The notes: generated by a model from the sequence alone, not told the origin. A stretch of DNA of 64,000 nt from Neomesorhizobium albiziae (GCF_900114255.1 NZ_FOSL01000001.1:496001-560000); one strand, 5' to 3'. Positions 37,474-47,068 are shown, numbered from the stretch's first letter. Made by a program: numbers and translations.

Positions 37474-38445
37474 ATGCTGAGCAGACGCGAATTCTTGATG
37501 AGCACCGTTGCCGCAGGCGGCGTTGCGATGGCCGGCCTGCCGATTGGCGCGGCTTCGGCGCAGGAGCAGATCCAGATTTTCGTGCCAGCCGCCCCCGGCG
37601 GCGGATGGGACCAGACGGCGCGCACCATCGACCAGGTGCTGCGCAGCGAGAAGCTGATCAGCGGTGCGCAGATCACCAATGTCGGCGGCGCCGGCGGCAC
37701 TGTCGGCCTGCCGCAGTTCATCAGCCAGTGGAACGGCAAGGGCAATTCGCTGATGGTGGCCGGCATGGTCATGGTCGGCGCGATCATCGCCAACAAGTCG
37801 GCCAACAACCTCTCCGAAGTAACCCCGATCGCGCGCCTCACCGGCGAGTTCGAGGCGCTGGTGGTGCCGGCATCTTCGCCGTTCCAGACGGCGGGCGATT
37901 TCGTCGCCGCGCTGAAGGCCGATCCGACCAAGGTTCCGGTAGCCGGCGGCTCGGCCGGCGGTTCCGACCACATCCTCTTCGGCCTCATCGCCAAGACCGT
38001 CGGCGTCGAAGCGACCAAGCTCTCCTATGTGCCGTTCGCCGGCGGCGGCGAAGCGCTCGCCGCCCTTCTCGGCAACCAGGTGGCGGCCGGCATTTCGGGC
38101 TATGGCGAGTTTTCCGAGCAGGTGAAAGCGGGCGCGCTGCGCCTGCTGGCCATCTCGGCCGACAAGCGCCAGGAAGGCATTGATGCCCCGACCATGAAGG
38201 AAGCCGGCATCGACGTCGAACTGTTCAACTGGCGTGGCGTCTTCGCTCCGCCGGCGGTTTCTGACGCCGACAAAGCTGCGATGATCACCCTCATCGAGAC
38301 CATGGCCAAGAGCGAAGCCTGGGCCACGGAGTGCAAGAACCGCAACTGGACGCAGATCCTGCTCACCGGCGACGACTATGCCAAGTTCCTGGCCGAGGAC
38401 ACCGCCCGTATCGAGGGCATCCTGAAGGATCTCGGCCTCGCCTGA
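37474..38445 (+). CDS. tctC: Tripartite tricarboxylate transporter substrate-binding protein (TctC/Bug)
   Basis: A 323-residue periplasmic binding protein of the TctC/Bug family. The start at 37474 has GGGAGGA 5 bases upstream. SRREFLMSTVAAGG is a twin-arginine-like signal ending near AASAQ. The mature protein begins QIQIFVPAAPGGGWDQTART, the family's ligand-contact loop, and later has VGGAGGTVGLPQF. It delivers a carboxylate to the TctAB membrane pair. Confidence 0.92.
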   Translation: MLSRREFLMSTVAAGGVAMAGLPIGAASAQEQIQIFVPAAPGGGWDQTARTIDQVLRSEKLISGAQITNVGGAGGTVGLPQFISQWNGKGNSLMVAGMVMVGAIIANKSANNLSEVTPIARLTGEFEALVVPASSPFQTAGDFVAALKADPTKVPVAGGSAGGSDHILFGLIAKTVGVEATKLSYVPFAGGGEALAALLGNQVAAGISGYGEFSEQVKAGALRLLAISADKRQEGIDAPTMKEAGIDVELFNWRGVFAPPAVSDADKAAMITLIETMAKSEAWATECKNRNWTQILLTGDDYAKFLAEDTARIEGILKDLGLA

Positions 38446-38455
38446 GGCTGAAAGG

Positions 38456-38479
38456 CGGGGCGGCCGCAAGACCGCCCCG
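38456..38479. promoter_or_regulatory. Intercistronic hairpin after tctC
   Basis: CGGGGCGG / CCGCCCCG forms a perfect 8-bp GC stem with an 8-base loop 10 bases after the tctC stop. There is no T run. As after the family 5 binding protein at 5951-7603, it may stabilise the binding-protein message relative to the permease message. Confidence 0.55.
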
Positions 38480-38580
38480 TTGCCTGACGGGAGCGTGGCT
38501 GCGCATGGACAGGCAGTTCCTGCGCGGTCACAATACGGCGAAGGCCGGTGGAGCGGCGCCGGCTATCTCGGGAGGATAAA

Positions 38581-39081
38581 ATGAACACCAGAGACGACCA
38601 GGCGGCGACGCGCTTTGCGTTGCCCGAGTTCTTGATCGGCATCGGCCTTTTGGCGTGTGCCGCGGTGGTGCTCTGGCAGACGCTGGCCATTCCCGTTTCG
38701 CCGCTTTACTCGAAGGTCGGGCCAACTGTTTTCCCTTACATGACCGCGATCGGCCTTGCGGTCCTTTCCCTGCTCCTCATCGTCGCGGCATTGCGCGGCG
38801 GCTGGCAGCCGCAAGACGAAAAGGAAACGCCAGTCGACTGGAAGTCGATGGCGTTCGTGGTCGCCGGCCTGATCGCCAACCTCGTGCTGATCAAGCCGCT
38901 GGGCTTCACGGCGGCATCCGTCGTGATGTTCGTCCTCATCTGCTACGGCTTCGGCAGCAAGCATCCGCTCCGCGATGCGTTGATCGGCCTCGTCCTGGCG
39001 CTGGCAGCCTATTTCGGCTTCGCCAAGGCGCTCGGCGTCAACATCGGTGCCGGCTTCATCGAAACCATGCTCGGAGCCTGA
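38581..39081 (+). CDS. tctB: Tripartite tricarboxylate transporter small membrane subunit (TctB)
   Basis: A 166-residue protein with four predicted membrane segments ([45 protein letters not shown] and the C-terminal pair). The start at 38581 has GGAGG 5 bases upstream. It is the poorly conserved small subunit that partners with TctA. Confidence 0.88.
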   Translation: MNTRDDQAATRFALPEFLIGIGLLACAAVVLWQTLAIPVSPLYSKVGPTVFPYMTAIGLAVLSLLLIVAALRGGWQPQDEKETPVDWKSMAFVVAGLIANLVLIKPLGFTAASVVMFVLICYGFGSKHPLRDALIGLVLALAAYFGFAKALGVNIGAGFIETMLGA

Positions 39082-39085
39082 CGCC

Positions 39086-40609
39086 ATGGACACCCTCAGC
39101 CAGCTCGGCAACGGTTTCGCTGTCGCCTTCACGCCGATCAACCTGATGTGGTGCTTGGTCGGCACCACGCTCGGCACCGCTATCGGCGTGCTGCCGGGCC
39201 TCGGACCTGCGCTGACGATCGCGCTCCTGCTGCCGATCACCTATCAGGTCGCGCCGGAAGCTTCGTTCATCCTCTTTGCCGGCATCTACTACGGCGCCAT
39301 GTATGGCGGTTCCACCACCTCGATCCTGCTCAACACGCCGGGCGAAAGCGCCACCATCGTCACCGCGCTGGAAGGCAACAAGATGGCCCGCTCGGGCCGC
39401 GGCGGCGCTGCCCTTGCCACCTCGGCGATCGGCTCCTTCGTCGCCGGCATCATCGGCACGGCGGGCATCGCCTTCCTGGCGCCAGTGGTGGTGGGCTTCG
39501 CGCTTGCCTTCGGTCCGGCCGAATATTTCTCGCTGATGGTTCTGGCCTTCATCATGGTCTCGGCCGTGCTCGGCTCGTCGTCGGTGCGTGGCTTGACCTC
39601 ACTTTTCGTCGGTTTCTTCCTCGGCATGATTGGCGTCGACCTGCAGACCGGCCAGCCGCGCTTCACCTTCGGCACGCCGGAATTGCTCGACGGCGTCGAT
39701 GTCATCATCGCCGCCGTCGGCCTGTTCGCAGTCGGCGAAACGCTCTACGTCGCCTCGCGGCGTTATGCCGGCAAGGACGAGATCGTGCCGCTGAAAGGCT
39801 CGCTCTACATGACTGCCGCCGAATGGGGCCGCTCGTGGAAGGCCTGGATCCGCGGCGCCTTCATCGGCTTCCCGATCGGCGCATTGCCGGCCGGCGGCGC
39901 CGAGATACCGACGTTCCTTTCCTACGCGATCGAAAAGAAGCTTTCGAAGCACAAGGAAGAGTTCGGCACCACCGGCGCCATCGAAGGCGTAGCCGGCCCC
40001 GAAGCCGCCAACAATGCCTCCGCCGCCGGCGTTCTGGTGCCCATGCTGACGCTCGGCCTGCCGACTTCGGCCACCGCCGCGATCATGCTGTCGGCCTTCC
40101 AGAGCTACGGCATCAACCCCGGCCCGCTGTTGCTCACCACGCAGGCGAGCCTTGTCTGGGGCCTGATCGCCAGCCTTTTCATCGCCAACGTCATCCTGGT
40201 CATTCTCAACCTGCCGCTCATCGGGCTCTGGGTGCGGCTTCTGAAGATCCCGGCGCCACAGCTTTATGCCGGCATCCTGGTCTTCGCTACCGTCGGCACT
40301 TACGGCATTTCGCAATCGCCGATGGATCTCGTCATCCTCTATCTGCTCGGCGCCGCGGGCTTCCTGATGCGGCGTTTCGATTTCCCGACTGCGCCGATCA
40401 TCATTGGCATGATCCTCGGGCCGATGGCGGAAACGCAGTTCCGACGCGCCATGACCATCTCCAATGGCGACTGGTCGGTGTTCTACACCCACCCGCTGTC
40501 GCTGACGCTGCTGTCGTTGGCGCTGCTTGGGCTGCTCGCTCCGCGCATCTACAGCTATATCCAGCATCGCCGCGTTCGCGGGCCCGAACACGTGCCCGGC
40601 GACGCCTGA
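39086..40609 (+). CDS. tctA: Tripartite tricarboxylate transporter large membrane subunit (TctA)
   Basis: A 507-residue permease with about 11-12 membrane segments. TctA hallmarks are [20 protein letters not shown] near the N-terminus, [15 protein letters not shown], and the duplicated [12 protein letters not shown] motif in the second half. It starts four bases after tctB. It imports a tri- or dicarboxylate with a cation gradient. Confidence 0.93.
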   Translation: MDTLSQLGNGFAVAFTPINLMWCLVGTTLGTAIGVLPGLGPALTIALLLPITYQVAPEASFILFAGIYYGAMYGGSTTSILLNTPGESATIVTALEGNKMARSGRGGAALATSAIGSFVAGIIGTAGIAFLAPVVVGFALAFGPAEYFSLMVLAFIMVSAVLGSSSVRGLTSLFVGFFLGMIGVDLQTGQPRFTFGTPELLDGVDVIIAAVGLFAVGETLYVASRRYAGKDEIVPLKGSLYMTAAEWGRSWKAWIRGAFIGFPIGALPAGGAEIPTFLSYAIEKKLSKHKEEFGTTGAIEGVAGPEAANNASAAGVLVPMLTLGLPTSATAAIMLSAFQSYGINPGPLLLTTQASLVWGLIASLFIANVILVILNLPLIGLWVRLLKIPAPQLYAGILVFATVGTYGISQSPMDLVILYLLGAAGFLMRRFDFPTAPIIIGMILGPMAETQFRRAMTISNGDWSVFYTHPLSLTLLSLALLGLLAPRIYSYIQHRRVRGPEHVPGDA

Positions 40610-40619
40610 TACCTTGGAC

Positions 40620-40650
40620 GCGAGACGCCTTCGTCAAATCGGCGTCTCGC
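40620..40650 (+). terminator. Terminator-like hairpin between tctA and CoA-transferase gene
   Basis: A perfect 10-bp stem GCGAGACGCC / GGCGTCTCGC with an 11-base loop begins 11 bases after the tctA stop and is followed within 9 bases by TCTTTTTG. It should reduce read-through from tctCBA into the downstream metabolic genes. Confidence 0.65.
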
Positions 40651-40675
40651 TCCAACTCTTTTTGCCGCATGACCC

Positions 40676-40693
40676 TTGCGGAAAAGTCCGCAA
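40676..40693. promoter_or_regulatory. Palindrome upstream of CoA-transferase gene (candidate operator)
   Basis: TTGCGGA-AAAG-TCCGCAA is a perfect 7-bp inverted repeat 30 bases before the CoA-transferase start. It comes right after the terminator, so it may belong to a separate promoter controlling the CoA-transferase and lyase genes. Confidence 0.4.
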
Positions 40694-40723
40694 CTTTTCA
40701 GTGTCATGCCCTGGAGAACACAA

Positions 40724-41908
40724 ATGGCTGAACTCCTTTCGGGCATTCGTGTCCTCGACCTGACCAACGTGCTGGCAGGCCCCTATTGCGCATACCAGCT
40801 GGCGCTGCTTGGCGCCGACGTGATCAAGGTGGAGACGCCGGCAGGTGGCGACCTTGCCCGCCAGCTCGGCGCCTCGGCGGAATTGAACAAGGCCGGCATG
40901 GGAGCGTCGTTCCTGGCCCAGAACGCCGGCAAGCGTTCGGTCGTGCTTGACCTGAAGAAGGAAGCCGACCGTGAAAAATTCCTCGATCTCGTCGCCACCG
41001 CCGACGCGCTGGTCGAGAATTTCCGGCCGGGCGTCATGGACCGGCTTGGCCTCGGCTACGAACGGCTGAAGGAAGTACGGCCCGATCTCGTCTATTGCGC
41101 CATCTCGGGCTTCGGCCAGACCGGCCCGATGCGCGACAACCCGGCCTACGACCAGATCATCCAGGGCCTTTCCGGCATCATGAGCATCACGGGCACACCG
41201 GAAACGGCGCCCCTGCGCGTTGGCTATCCCGTTGCCGACACGCTCGGCGGTCTGGTCGGCGCCTTCGCGGTGGCGGCCGCCATCGTGCGCCAGAAGACCA
41301 GCGGCGAAGGCACGTTCCTCGATGTCTCCATGCTCGAATGCACGCTGTCGGCGCTTGGCTGGCCGGTCTCGAACTATTTGACCGCCGGTATCGATCCCAA
41401 GCCCATGGGCAACGAAAACATGACCGCCGCCCCCTCCGGTACGTTCCGTACCGGCGACGGCCTGCTCAACATCGCCGCCAACAAGCAGGAACAGTTCGTG
41501 GCGTTGTGTAACCTGGTCGGCAGGCCGGAGCTTGCAACCGACGAGCGCTTTGCCGACCGGGAAACCCGCAAGAAGAACCGCGCCGAGCTCAAGCATCTGA
41601 TCGATCAGGCGCTGTCGGCTGCGCCTGCCGCTGTATGGGAAGAAAAGTTCAACCGCGCCGGGGTGCCGGCAGGCCGCGTGCTCACCATCCCGCAGGTGCT
41701 GGAGGAACCGCAGGTGCGCGAACGCCGCGTGACAGCGCGCTTCGATGGTATCGCCGGACGCGACGAACCGCTGACCGTGGTGCGTGGCGGCTTCCTCGTC
41801 GACGGCGCCGCACCGCTGCCCAAAACGCCGCCGCCCGCACTCGGCGAACATATGGACGATGTGTTTTCCACTCTGCCCGCACGCGCCAAGGCCAGGGCTG
41901 ACGCATGA
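40724..41908 (+). CDS. CaiB/BaiF-type (class III) CoA-transferase
   Basis: A 394-residue class III CoA-transferase. The start at 40724 (MAELLSGIRVLDL) gives the standard N-terminus, followed by NVLAGPYCAYQLALLGADVIK and VETPAGGD. RPGVMDRLGLGYE and GFGQTGP are further family marks. The enzyme moves CoA between a donor thioester and a carboxylic acid. Its stop overlaps the start of the citryl-CoA-lyase-like gene by four bases, so the two are translationally coupled and the product of one is probably the substrate of the other. Confidence 0.9.
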   Translation: MAELLSGIRVLDLTNVLAGPYCAYQLALLGADVIKVETPAGGDLARQLGASAELNKAGMGASFLAQNAGKRSVVLDLKKEADREKFLDLVATADALVENFRPGVMDRLGLGYERLKEVRPDLVYCAISGFGQTGPMRDNPAYDQIIQGLSGIMSITGTPETAPLRVGYPVADTLGGLVGAFAVAAAIVRQKTSGEGTFLDVSMLECTLSALGWPVSNYLTAGIDPKPMGNENMTAAPSGTFRTGDGLLNIAANKQEQFVALCNLVGRPELATDERFADRETRKKNRAELKHLIDQALSAAPAAVWEEKFNRAGVPAGRVLTIPQVLEEPQVRERRVTARFDGIAGRDEPLTVVRGGFLVDGAAPLPKTPPPALGEHMDDVFSTLPARAKARADA

Positions 41909-42735
41909 GCGATCAGGAGAAAAAGACCGGCCGCGAACGCGGCGAGGAATGGTGGTCGACAGAGATCATCGAGATGCGTCCCGGCATGATCCGGCTACGC
42001 GGCTACGACATCCGGGACCTGATCGGCCGCATCTCCTTTCCGGCGACGATCTGGCTGATGCTGCGCGGCGAACTGCCGAGCGATGAGCAGGCCGAGCTTT
42101 TGGGCATCGCGCTGGGCGCCGCCGTCGACCATGGCCCGCAGGCGCCGTCCATCGCCATCGCCCGCATGGCCGCCACCTGCGGCGTCGGCATCAACAGCGC
42201 CATGGCCTCGGCAATCAACGTACTGGGCGATGTCCATGGCGGCGCCGGCGAACAGGCGCTGGCGTTCTTCGGCGACATCGCCGCGGCTATGGACGGGGGG
42301 CGCTCCCTGGAAGAAGCTGTGCGCGCGCGGCTGGAAAAATTCTTCGCCGAGGAGAAGGGTTATGTGCCTGGCCTCGGCCACCGGTTCCACCCTATCGATC
42401 CGCGCGCCCCGCGCCTGCTGGAACTGGTTCGCGAATTCGCGGCGCGCGGAGTCATTGACGGGCGTTTCGCGGCGATTGCCGACGCGGTCGAAGCCGAAGT
42501 CGCGCGGCTCAAAGGCAAAAAGATCCCGCTTAACATCGATGGCGCCACCGCGGTCATCTACGGCGAACTCGGCTTCCCGCCTCCGCTGACGCGGGGCCTG
42601 TTCGTGCTGTCGCGTTCGGTCGGCATCCTGGCGCACGCCTGGGAGCAATCACAGCAGCCCGACCGCAACAAGGGACCGCTGCCGCGCGAATGGCTGTGGG
42701 CCTATAAAGGCCAACCGAAGCGCTCGCTGGACTGA
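41905..42735 (+). CDS. Citrate-synthase-like citryl-CoA lyase
   Basis: A 276-residue short citrate-synthase homologue, the size of citryl-CoA lyases rather than of full citrate synthase (~430). All catalytic positions can be aligned by motif: His111 in DVHGGAGEQ, His159 in GLGHRFHPIDPR, Asp212 in NIDGATA, with substrate Arg167 and Arg237. Citryl-CoA lyase splits citryl-CoA into acetyl-CoA and oxaloacetate. With the tct transporter and the CoA-transferase it suggests uptake, CoA activation and cleavage of a citrate-like acid; the exact acid is not shown. Confidence 0.8.
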   Translation: MSDQEKKTGRERGEEWWSTEIIEMRPGMIRLRGYDIRDLIGRISFPATIWLMLRGELPSDEQAELLGIALGAAVDHGPQAPSIAIARMAATCGVGINSAMASAINVLGDVHGGAGEQALAFFGDIAAAMDGGRSLEEAVRARLEKFFAEEKGYVPGLGHRFHPIDPRAPRLLELVREFAARGVIDGRFAAIADAVEAEVARLKGKKIPLNIDGATAVIYGELGFPPPLTRGLFVLSRSVGILAHAWEQSQQPDRNKGPLPREWLWAYKGQPKRSLD

Positions 42736-42748
42736 CAGAACCTCCATC

Positions 42749-42770
42749 CCGAAAGCGTCGCGGCTTTCGG
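42749..42770. terminator. Hairpin after the citryl-CoA-lyase-like gene
   Basis: CCGAAAGC / GCTTTCGG, a perfect 8-bp stem with a 6-base loop, 13 bases after the stop codon. No T run follows, so it is a probable but not classical terminator. Confidence 0.5.
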
Positions 42771-42847
42771 CTAAGGATCATTATAAGTCAATCAGATAGA
42801 ACCTGATTTCAATGCATCCGGAATGGAACAGGCTCTATCCGTCCGGT

Positions 42848-43318
42848 TCAGGCCGGATGGCTGAAACGTGCGACCTGCGCGCCTCTCATCAGATTGCGGA
42901 AGTCGCTGCCGCTGACATGGACGAGCGTCTTGTGGTCGCCGCCCTCGAAATAGACGTCAGCGGCATCATCGAGGCTCTCGTCGAGAATGACCGGCACTTC
43001 ATAGGCGGCGCCGATCGGCGGGATTGCGCCGATGTCGCAATCGTCGAACAGGACGCCGACCTCGCCTTCCGACGCCAGGCCGAGGCGCTTGTCCATGACA
43101 TCCTGCAAGGTACCGAGTTCGACCCGATGCGTGCTCGGAACCACGGCGAGCGCGTATCCCATCTCGTGATGGACAACCACGGTCTTGGCCATCCTGCTGC
43201 CTGGAATATGCGCCGCCTGCGCGGACTGGCTGCTGGTTGCTGTACGATGGTGGGGCACGGTGTCGTAGGAGATTCCCTCGCCGTCGATATAGGCGCGAAG
43301 TCGATTTGAGATCGTCAT
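42848..43318 (-). CDS. YbaK/EbsC-family aminoacyl-tRNA deacylase-like protein
   Basis: A 156-residue protein with the YbaK/ProX fold. Marks are AKTVVVHHEMGYALAVVP, then GVLFDDCDIGAIPPIGAAYEVP, and GGDHKTLVHVSGSDFRNLM near the C-terminus. Family members hydrolyse mischarged aminoacyl-tRNAs in trans. It stands alone on the minus strand. Confidence 0.8.
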   Translation of the reverse strand: MTISNRLRAYIDGEGISYDTVPHHRTATSSQSAQAAHIPGSRMAKTVVVHHEMGYALAVVPSTHRVELGTLQDVMDKRLGLASEGEVGVLFDDCDIGAIPPIGAAYEVPVILDESLDDAADVYFEGGDHKTLVHVSGSDFRNLMRGAQVARFSHPA

Positions 43319-43466
43319 CGTAGGCGTCCCTTCTGTTGGAGTGGCGACGCTGGAGCAGGCAATGTCAGGCTGCCCCGGAACGAAAAGATCATTCTCCTCC
43401 GATCATTGTCGATGTCAACGAGTAAGCAGGCATCGCGCGGCGCCACGGGACGCTACGGCGCGCTTC

Positions 43467-43850
43467 TTACGGCCCGGCGCCGAAGAAAGTCAGCCGGCTC
43501 CAAAGCGTGTATTCGGATTCCAGCACCATCATCGCCACGAACACCAGGATGAACACCGGAGGCACGATGATGGCGTAGGCGAGCGCCAGTCTTTCCCAGG
43601 CCATGTGCATGAAAACGGCCACGATCAGCCCGGCCTTGAGCACCATGAAGATGAGGATCAGCGCCCAGCGCGGGTAACCCTGGATGCCGATGTAGTCGAC
43701 CGCGTAGGAGCAGGCGCTGAGCACGAAAAGCCAGCCCCAGACGATGAAATAGGTTTTGAGCGGGTGCTCCTGGTGGGTGTCGTGGGAGACCGGGGCCGCA
43801 TCGTTAGCCGCGTGCAGCGCCTGGTGTCCGTTTGCGGTTGCTTCAGTCAT
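43467..43850 (-). CDS. coxD: Cytochrome c oxidase subunit IV-type protein
   Basis: A 127-residue membrane protein with three segments (FIVWGWLFVLSACSYAVDYI, ALILIFMVLKAGLIVAVF with MHMAWE, and LAYAIIVPPVFILVF), matching the prokaryotic subunit IV/CtaF-CyoD fold. The start is ATG 43848-43850; the longer frame is a shadow of the subunit III gene. It is the last gene of the oxidase cluster. Confidence 0.8.
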   Translation of the reverse strand: MTEATANGHQALHAANDAAPVSHDTHQEHPLKTYFIVWGWLFVLSACSYAVDYIGIQGYPRWALILIFMVLKAGLIVAVFMHMAWERLALAYAIIVPPVFILVFVAMMVLESEYTLWSRLTFFGAGP

Positions 43851-43858
43851 GTCAGACC

Positions 43859-44578
43859 TCACCAGAGATAGAAGAATGCGAAGATGAACACCCAGACCAG
43901 ATCGACGAAGTGCCAGTAGAGGCCCATCACCTCGACGCTTTCGTAGTTGCCCCGCCGGCTCGTGAAGAAGCCGCGCGCGCCAGTGTCGTAGTCGCCGCGC
44001 CAGACTTTGCGCGCCACGATGACCAGGAAGATCACGCCTATGGTGACGTGGGTGCCGTGGAAGCCGGTGATCATGAAGAAGGTTGAGCCGAACTGCGCCG
44101 CGCCCCAGGGATTGCCCCATGGCCTGACCCCCTCACTGATCAGCTTGGTCCATTCGAAGGCCTGCATGCCGACGAAGGTGGCGCCGAGCGCTGCCGTCAG
44201 CAGCATCAGGATAACCGTCTTCCTGCGGTCGCGCCGGTAGCCGTAGTTGACCGCCAGCGCCATCGTGCCTGACGACGAGATCAGGACGAAGGTCATGATG
44301 GCGATGAGGATCAGCGGGATGTCGCGGCCGAACATATGCAGCGCGAAGACCTCGCTCGGATTGGGCCACGGCACCCGCGTCGACATGCGCGCCGTCATGT
44401 AGGAGAGCAGGAAGCAGCCGAAGATGAAGGTGTCGGACAGGAGGAAGATCCACATCATGGCCTTCCCCCAGGAGACGTTCTTGAACGCCCGCTGATCGGA
44501 GGCCCAGTCGGCGGCGATGCCTTGCAGCCCCTCGGGCCGCGCCGGCGGGCTTGTGTTGGTCATGGTCGTCTCGGTCAT
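43859..44578 (-). CDS. coxC: Cytochrome c oxidase subunit III
   Basis: A 239-residue subunit III with about six membrane segments. Conserved stretches are MWIFLLSDTFIFGCFLLSY, FFMITGFHGTHVTIGVIFL and VMGLYWHFVDLVWVFIF, with the Glu of MQAFEWTKL in the expected place. It lies eight bases upstream of subunit IV and 13 bases after the second subunit III-like gene. Confidence 0.9.
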   Translation of the reverse strand: MTETTMTNTSPPARPEGLQGIAADWASDQRAFKNVSWGKAMMWIFLLSDTFIFGCFLLSYMTARMSTRVPWPNPSEVFALHMFGRDIPLILIAIMTFVLISSSGTMALAVNYGYRRDRRKTVILMLLTAALGATFVGMQAFEWTKLISEGVRPWGNPWGAAQFGSTFFMITGFHGTHVTIGVIFLVIVARKVWRGDYDTGARGFFTSRRGNYESVEVMGLYWHFVDLVWVFIFAFFYLW

Positions 44579-44591
44579 CCGCCTGGCCCTC

Positions 44592-45296
44592 CTAGGTCAG
44601 CAATTGGCGGCAAATTTCGATGAAGCTGGCAGCCCAGCCGGCAAACAGCACGAACAGCGCCAGCCAGACGAACAGCAGGAAATGCCAGTACATGGCGCAC
44701 AGTTCGACCCCGAGCGCGAGCTTTCGGGCAGGCGTGCCGGTCCACGCCCTGAAGCTCGTCCGCGCCAGCCCGATGAGGCCGCCGACGATGTGCAGCCCGT
44801 GCAGGCCGGTGATCAGGTAGAAGAAGCTGTTGGCCGGGTTGCTGGCGAGCAGGTAGCCCTCGCCGGCAAGTTCGCGCCAGGCGAAGAGCTGGCCGACAAG
44901 GAAGGCGACCGCCGTCAGGCCACCGGTGGCAAGTCCCAGCCGCACCGTGTCGAGCTGGCCGCGCCGCGCCGCCATGAGCGCCACCTGCAGCGCCACGCTG
45001 GAAAGCACCAGCACCAGTGTGTTGAACCACAACAGGCCCGGCATCGGCAGAGGCTGCCAATCCGACAGCGCCATGCGCATGAAATAGGCCGAGGTGAACA
45101 GCGCAAACAGGCAGCCGACGACGGCGAGGAAGACGCCAAGCCCAACCTTGGCAGTCGGCATAGCAGGGCCGAGCGAACCGCCATGCTCGTCGATCACCCC
45201 CTGCTCCAGCCACGGCTTCGACATCAGCCGCTGCTGCGACAGCCACCAGCCGGAAATGCCGGCAATGACAGCCAAGAAGACGATGATGACGCTCAT
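44592..45296 (-). CDS. Second cytochrome c oxidase subunit III-like protein
   Basis: A 234-residue membrane protein with the subunit III fold but distinct sequence: FYLITGLHGLHIVGGLIGL replaces the usual FHGTHV motif, and LCAMYWHFLLFVWLALFVL closes it. The start ATG 45294-45296 shares one base with the subunit I stop. Two tandem subunit III genes recall the rhizobial coxMNOP alternative oxidase, from memory, in which two subunit III-like genes follow subunit I. Confidence 0.8.
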   Translation of the reverse strand: MSVIIVFLAVIAGISGWWLSQQRLMSKPWLEQGVIDEHGGSLGPAMPTAKVGLGVFLAVVGCLFALFTSAYFMRMALSDWQPLPMPGLLWFNTLVLVLSSVALQVALMAARRGQLDTVRLGLATGGLTAVAFLVGQLFAWRELAGEGYLLASNPANSFFYLITGLHGLHIVGGLIGLARTSFRAWTGTPARKLALGVELCAMYWHFLLFVWLALFVLFAGWAASFIEICRQLLT

Positions 45297-47068
45297 CAGT
45301 GGCCTTTCGCCCCCGCATAGTCGCCAGGGTCGTTCTGCGGCAGGAAATCCTGGCTGGCGCCGGGCACGTTGTAATCGTAGGCCCAGCGGTAGACGATCGG
45401 CAGTTCCTTGCCGAAATTGCCGTGCGCCGGCGGCGTCTCGGGCGTCTGCCATTCGAGCGAGGTTGCCCGCCAGGGATTGCCGCCGGCCTCGCGGCCATGG
45501 CGGATGCTCCAGATGAGATTGAACAGGAACACAAGCTGGGCGAAGCCGACAATGAAGGCCATCACCGAGATGAAGGCGTTGAGATGGTGCGCCGAATCCG
45601 AGATCAGCCCCATGTCGCCAAGCTCGTTGTAGCGGCGCGGTACACCCATCAGGCCGAGATAGTGCATCGGGAAGAAGATGAGGTAGGCGCCGAGGAAGGT
45701 GGCCCAGAAATGGAACTGGCCGAGCGCCTCGTTGAGCATGCGCCCCGTGATCTTCGGGTACCAGTGGTAGATGGCGCCGAAGATGACAAGGATCGGCGCC
45801 ACGCCCATGACCATGTGGAAATGCGCGACCACGAACATGGTGTCGGAAAGAGGCACGTCGACCACCACATTGCCGAGGAACAGGCCGGTCAGGCCGCCAT
45901 TGACGAAGGTGACGATGAAGGCCAGCGCAAACAACATCGGGATGGTGAGGTGGATGTCGCCCCGCCACAAGGTGAGGACCCAGTTGTAGACCTTGATGGC
46001 TGTGGGGATGGCGATGATCAGCGTCGTGGTGGCGAAGAAGAAGCCGAAATAGGGATGCATGCCCGAGACATACATATGGTGCGCCCAGACGATGAAGGAG
46101 AGAGCGCCGATGCCGACGATCGCCCACACCATCATGCGGTAGCCGAAGATGTTCTTGCGCGCATGCGTCGAGATCAGGTCGGACACGATGCCGAATGCAG
46201 GCAGGGCCACGATGTAGACCTCCGGATGGCCGAAGAACCAGAACAAGTGTTGGAACAGGATCGGGCTGCCCCCAGCGTGTTGCAGTTGCTCGCCCATCTC
46301 GACGATGGCCGGCATGAAGAACGAGGTGCCGAGCAGCCGGTCGAACAGCATCATCACGCAGGCGACGAACAGCGCCGGGAAGGCAAGCAGCGCCATCACC
46401 GTGGCGGTGAAAATGCCCCACACGGTGAGTGGCATGCGCATCAGCGTCATGCCGCGGGTGCGGCCTTGCAGCACCGTCACCACGTAATTCAGGCCACCCA
46501 TGGTGAAGCCGATGATGAACAGGATCAGCGAAACCAGCATCAGAATGATGCCGGCCTGCTGGCCGCCCGGCGTCCCCTGCATGATCGCCTGCGGCGGATA
46601 GAGCGTCCAACCGGCGCCGGTCGGGCCGCCCGGCGCGAAGAAACTCGCCACCAGCACCAGCACCGCCAAGAGGTAGATCCAGTAGGAGAGCATGTTGACA
46701 TAGGGGAACACCATGTCGCGGGCCCCCACCATCAGCGGGATCAGATAGTTGCCGAAACCACCCAGGAACAGCGCGGTCAGGAGGTAGATCACCATGATCA
46801 TGCCGTGCATGGTGATGAATTGATAATAGGCTTCGGGCGTGATGAAATCGAAGGTTCCGGGAAAGCCGAGTTGCAGGCGCATCAGCCACGACAGCACCAG
46901 CGCCACCATGCCGATGGCGATCGCGGTACAGGAATACTGGATGGCGATCACCTTGGCGTCCTGCGAAAAGACATAGGTCGTCCACCAGCTGTGCGGATGG
47001 TAAAGCTCGACCTCCGGCACTTCGGCGGGCGGGATCGCTTCGACCGAGCCTGGGGTTACGTCGACCAT
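45296..47068 (-). CDS. coxA: Cytochrome c oxidase subunit I
   Basis: A 590-residue catalytic subunit. Heme and copper ligands are visible: the heme a His in FITMHGMIMVIYL, the Cu-B His and crosslinked Tyr in FGHPEVYIVALPAFG, the His pair in WAHHMYVSG and both distal ligands in AHFHMVMG. The Glu of GHPEVY marks it as an A-family oxidase. The start has GGAGG seven bases upstream. It reduces oxygen with electrons from cytochrome c. Confidence 0.95.
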   Translation of the reverse strand: MVDVTPGSVEAIPPAEVPEVELYHPHSWWTTYVFSQDAKVIAIQYSCTAIAIGMVALVLSWLMRLQLGFPGTFDFITPEAYYQFITMHGMIMVIYLLTALFLGGFGNYLIPLMVGARDMVFPYVNMLSYWIYLLAVLVLVASFFAPGGPTGAGWTLYPPQAIMQGTPGGQQAGIILMLVSLILFIIGFTMGGLNYVVTVLQGRTRGMTLMRMPLTVWGIFTATVMALLAFPALFVACVMMLFDRLLGTSFFMPAIVEMGEQLQHAGGSPILFQHLFWFFGHPEVYIVALPAFGIVSDLISTHARKNIFGYRMMVWAIVGIGALSFIVWAHHMYVSGMHPYFGFFFATTTLIIAIPTAIKVYNWVLTLWRGDIHLTIPMLFALAFIVTFVNGGLTGLFLGNVVVDVPLSDTMFVVAHFHMVMGVAPILVIFGAIYHWYPKITGRMLNEALGQFHFWATFLGAYLIFFPMHYLGLMGVPRRYNELGDMGLISDSAHHLNAFISVMAFIVGFAQLVFLFNLIWSIRHGREAGGNPWRATSLEWQTPETPPAHGNFGKELPIVYRWAYDYNVPGASQDFLPQNDPGDYAGAKGH

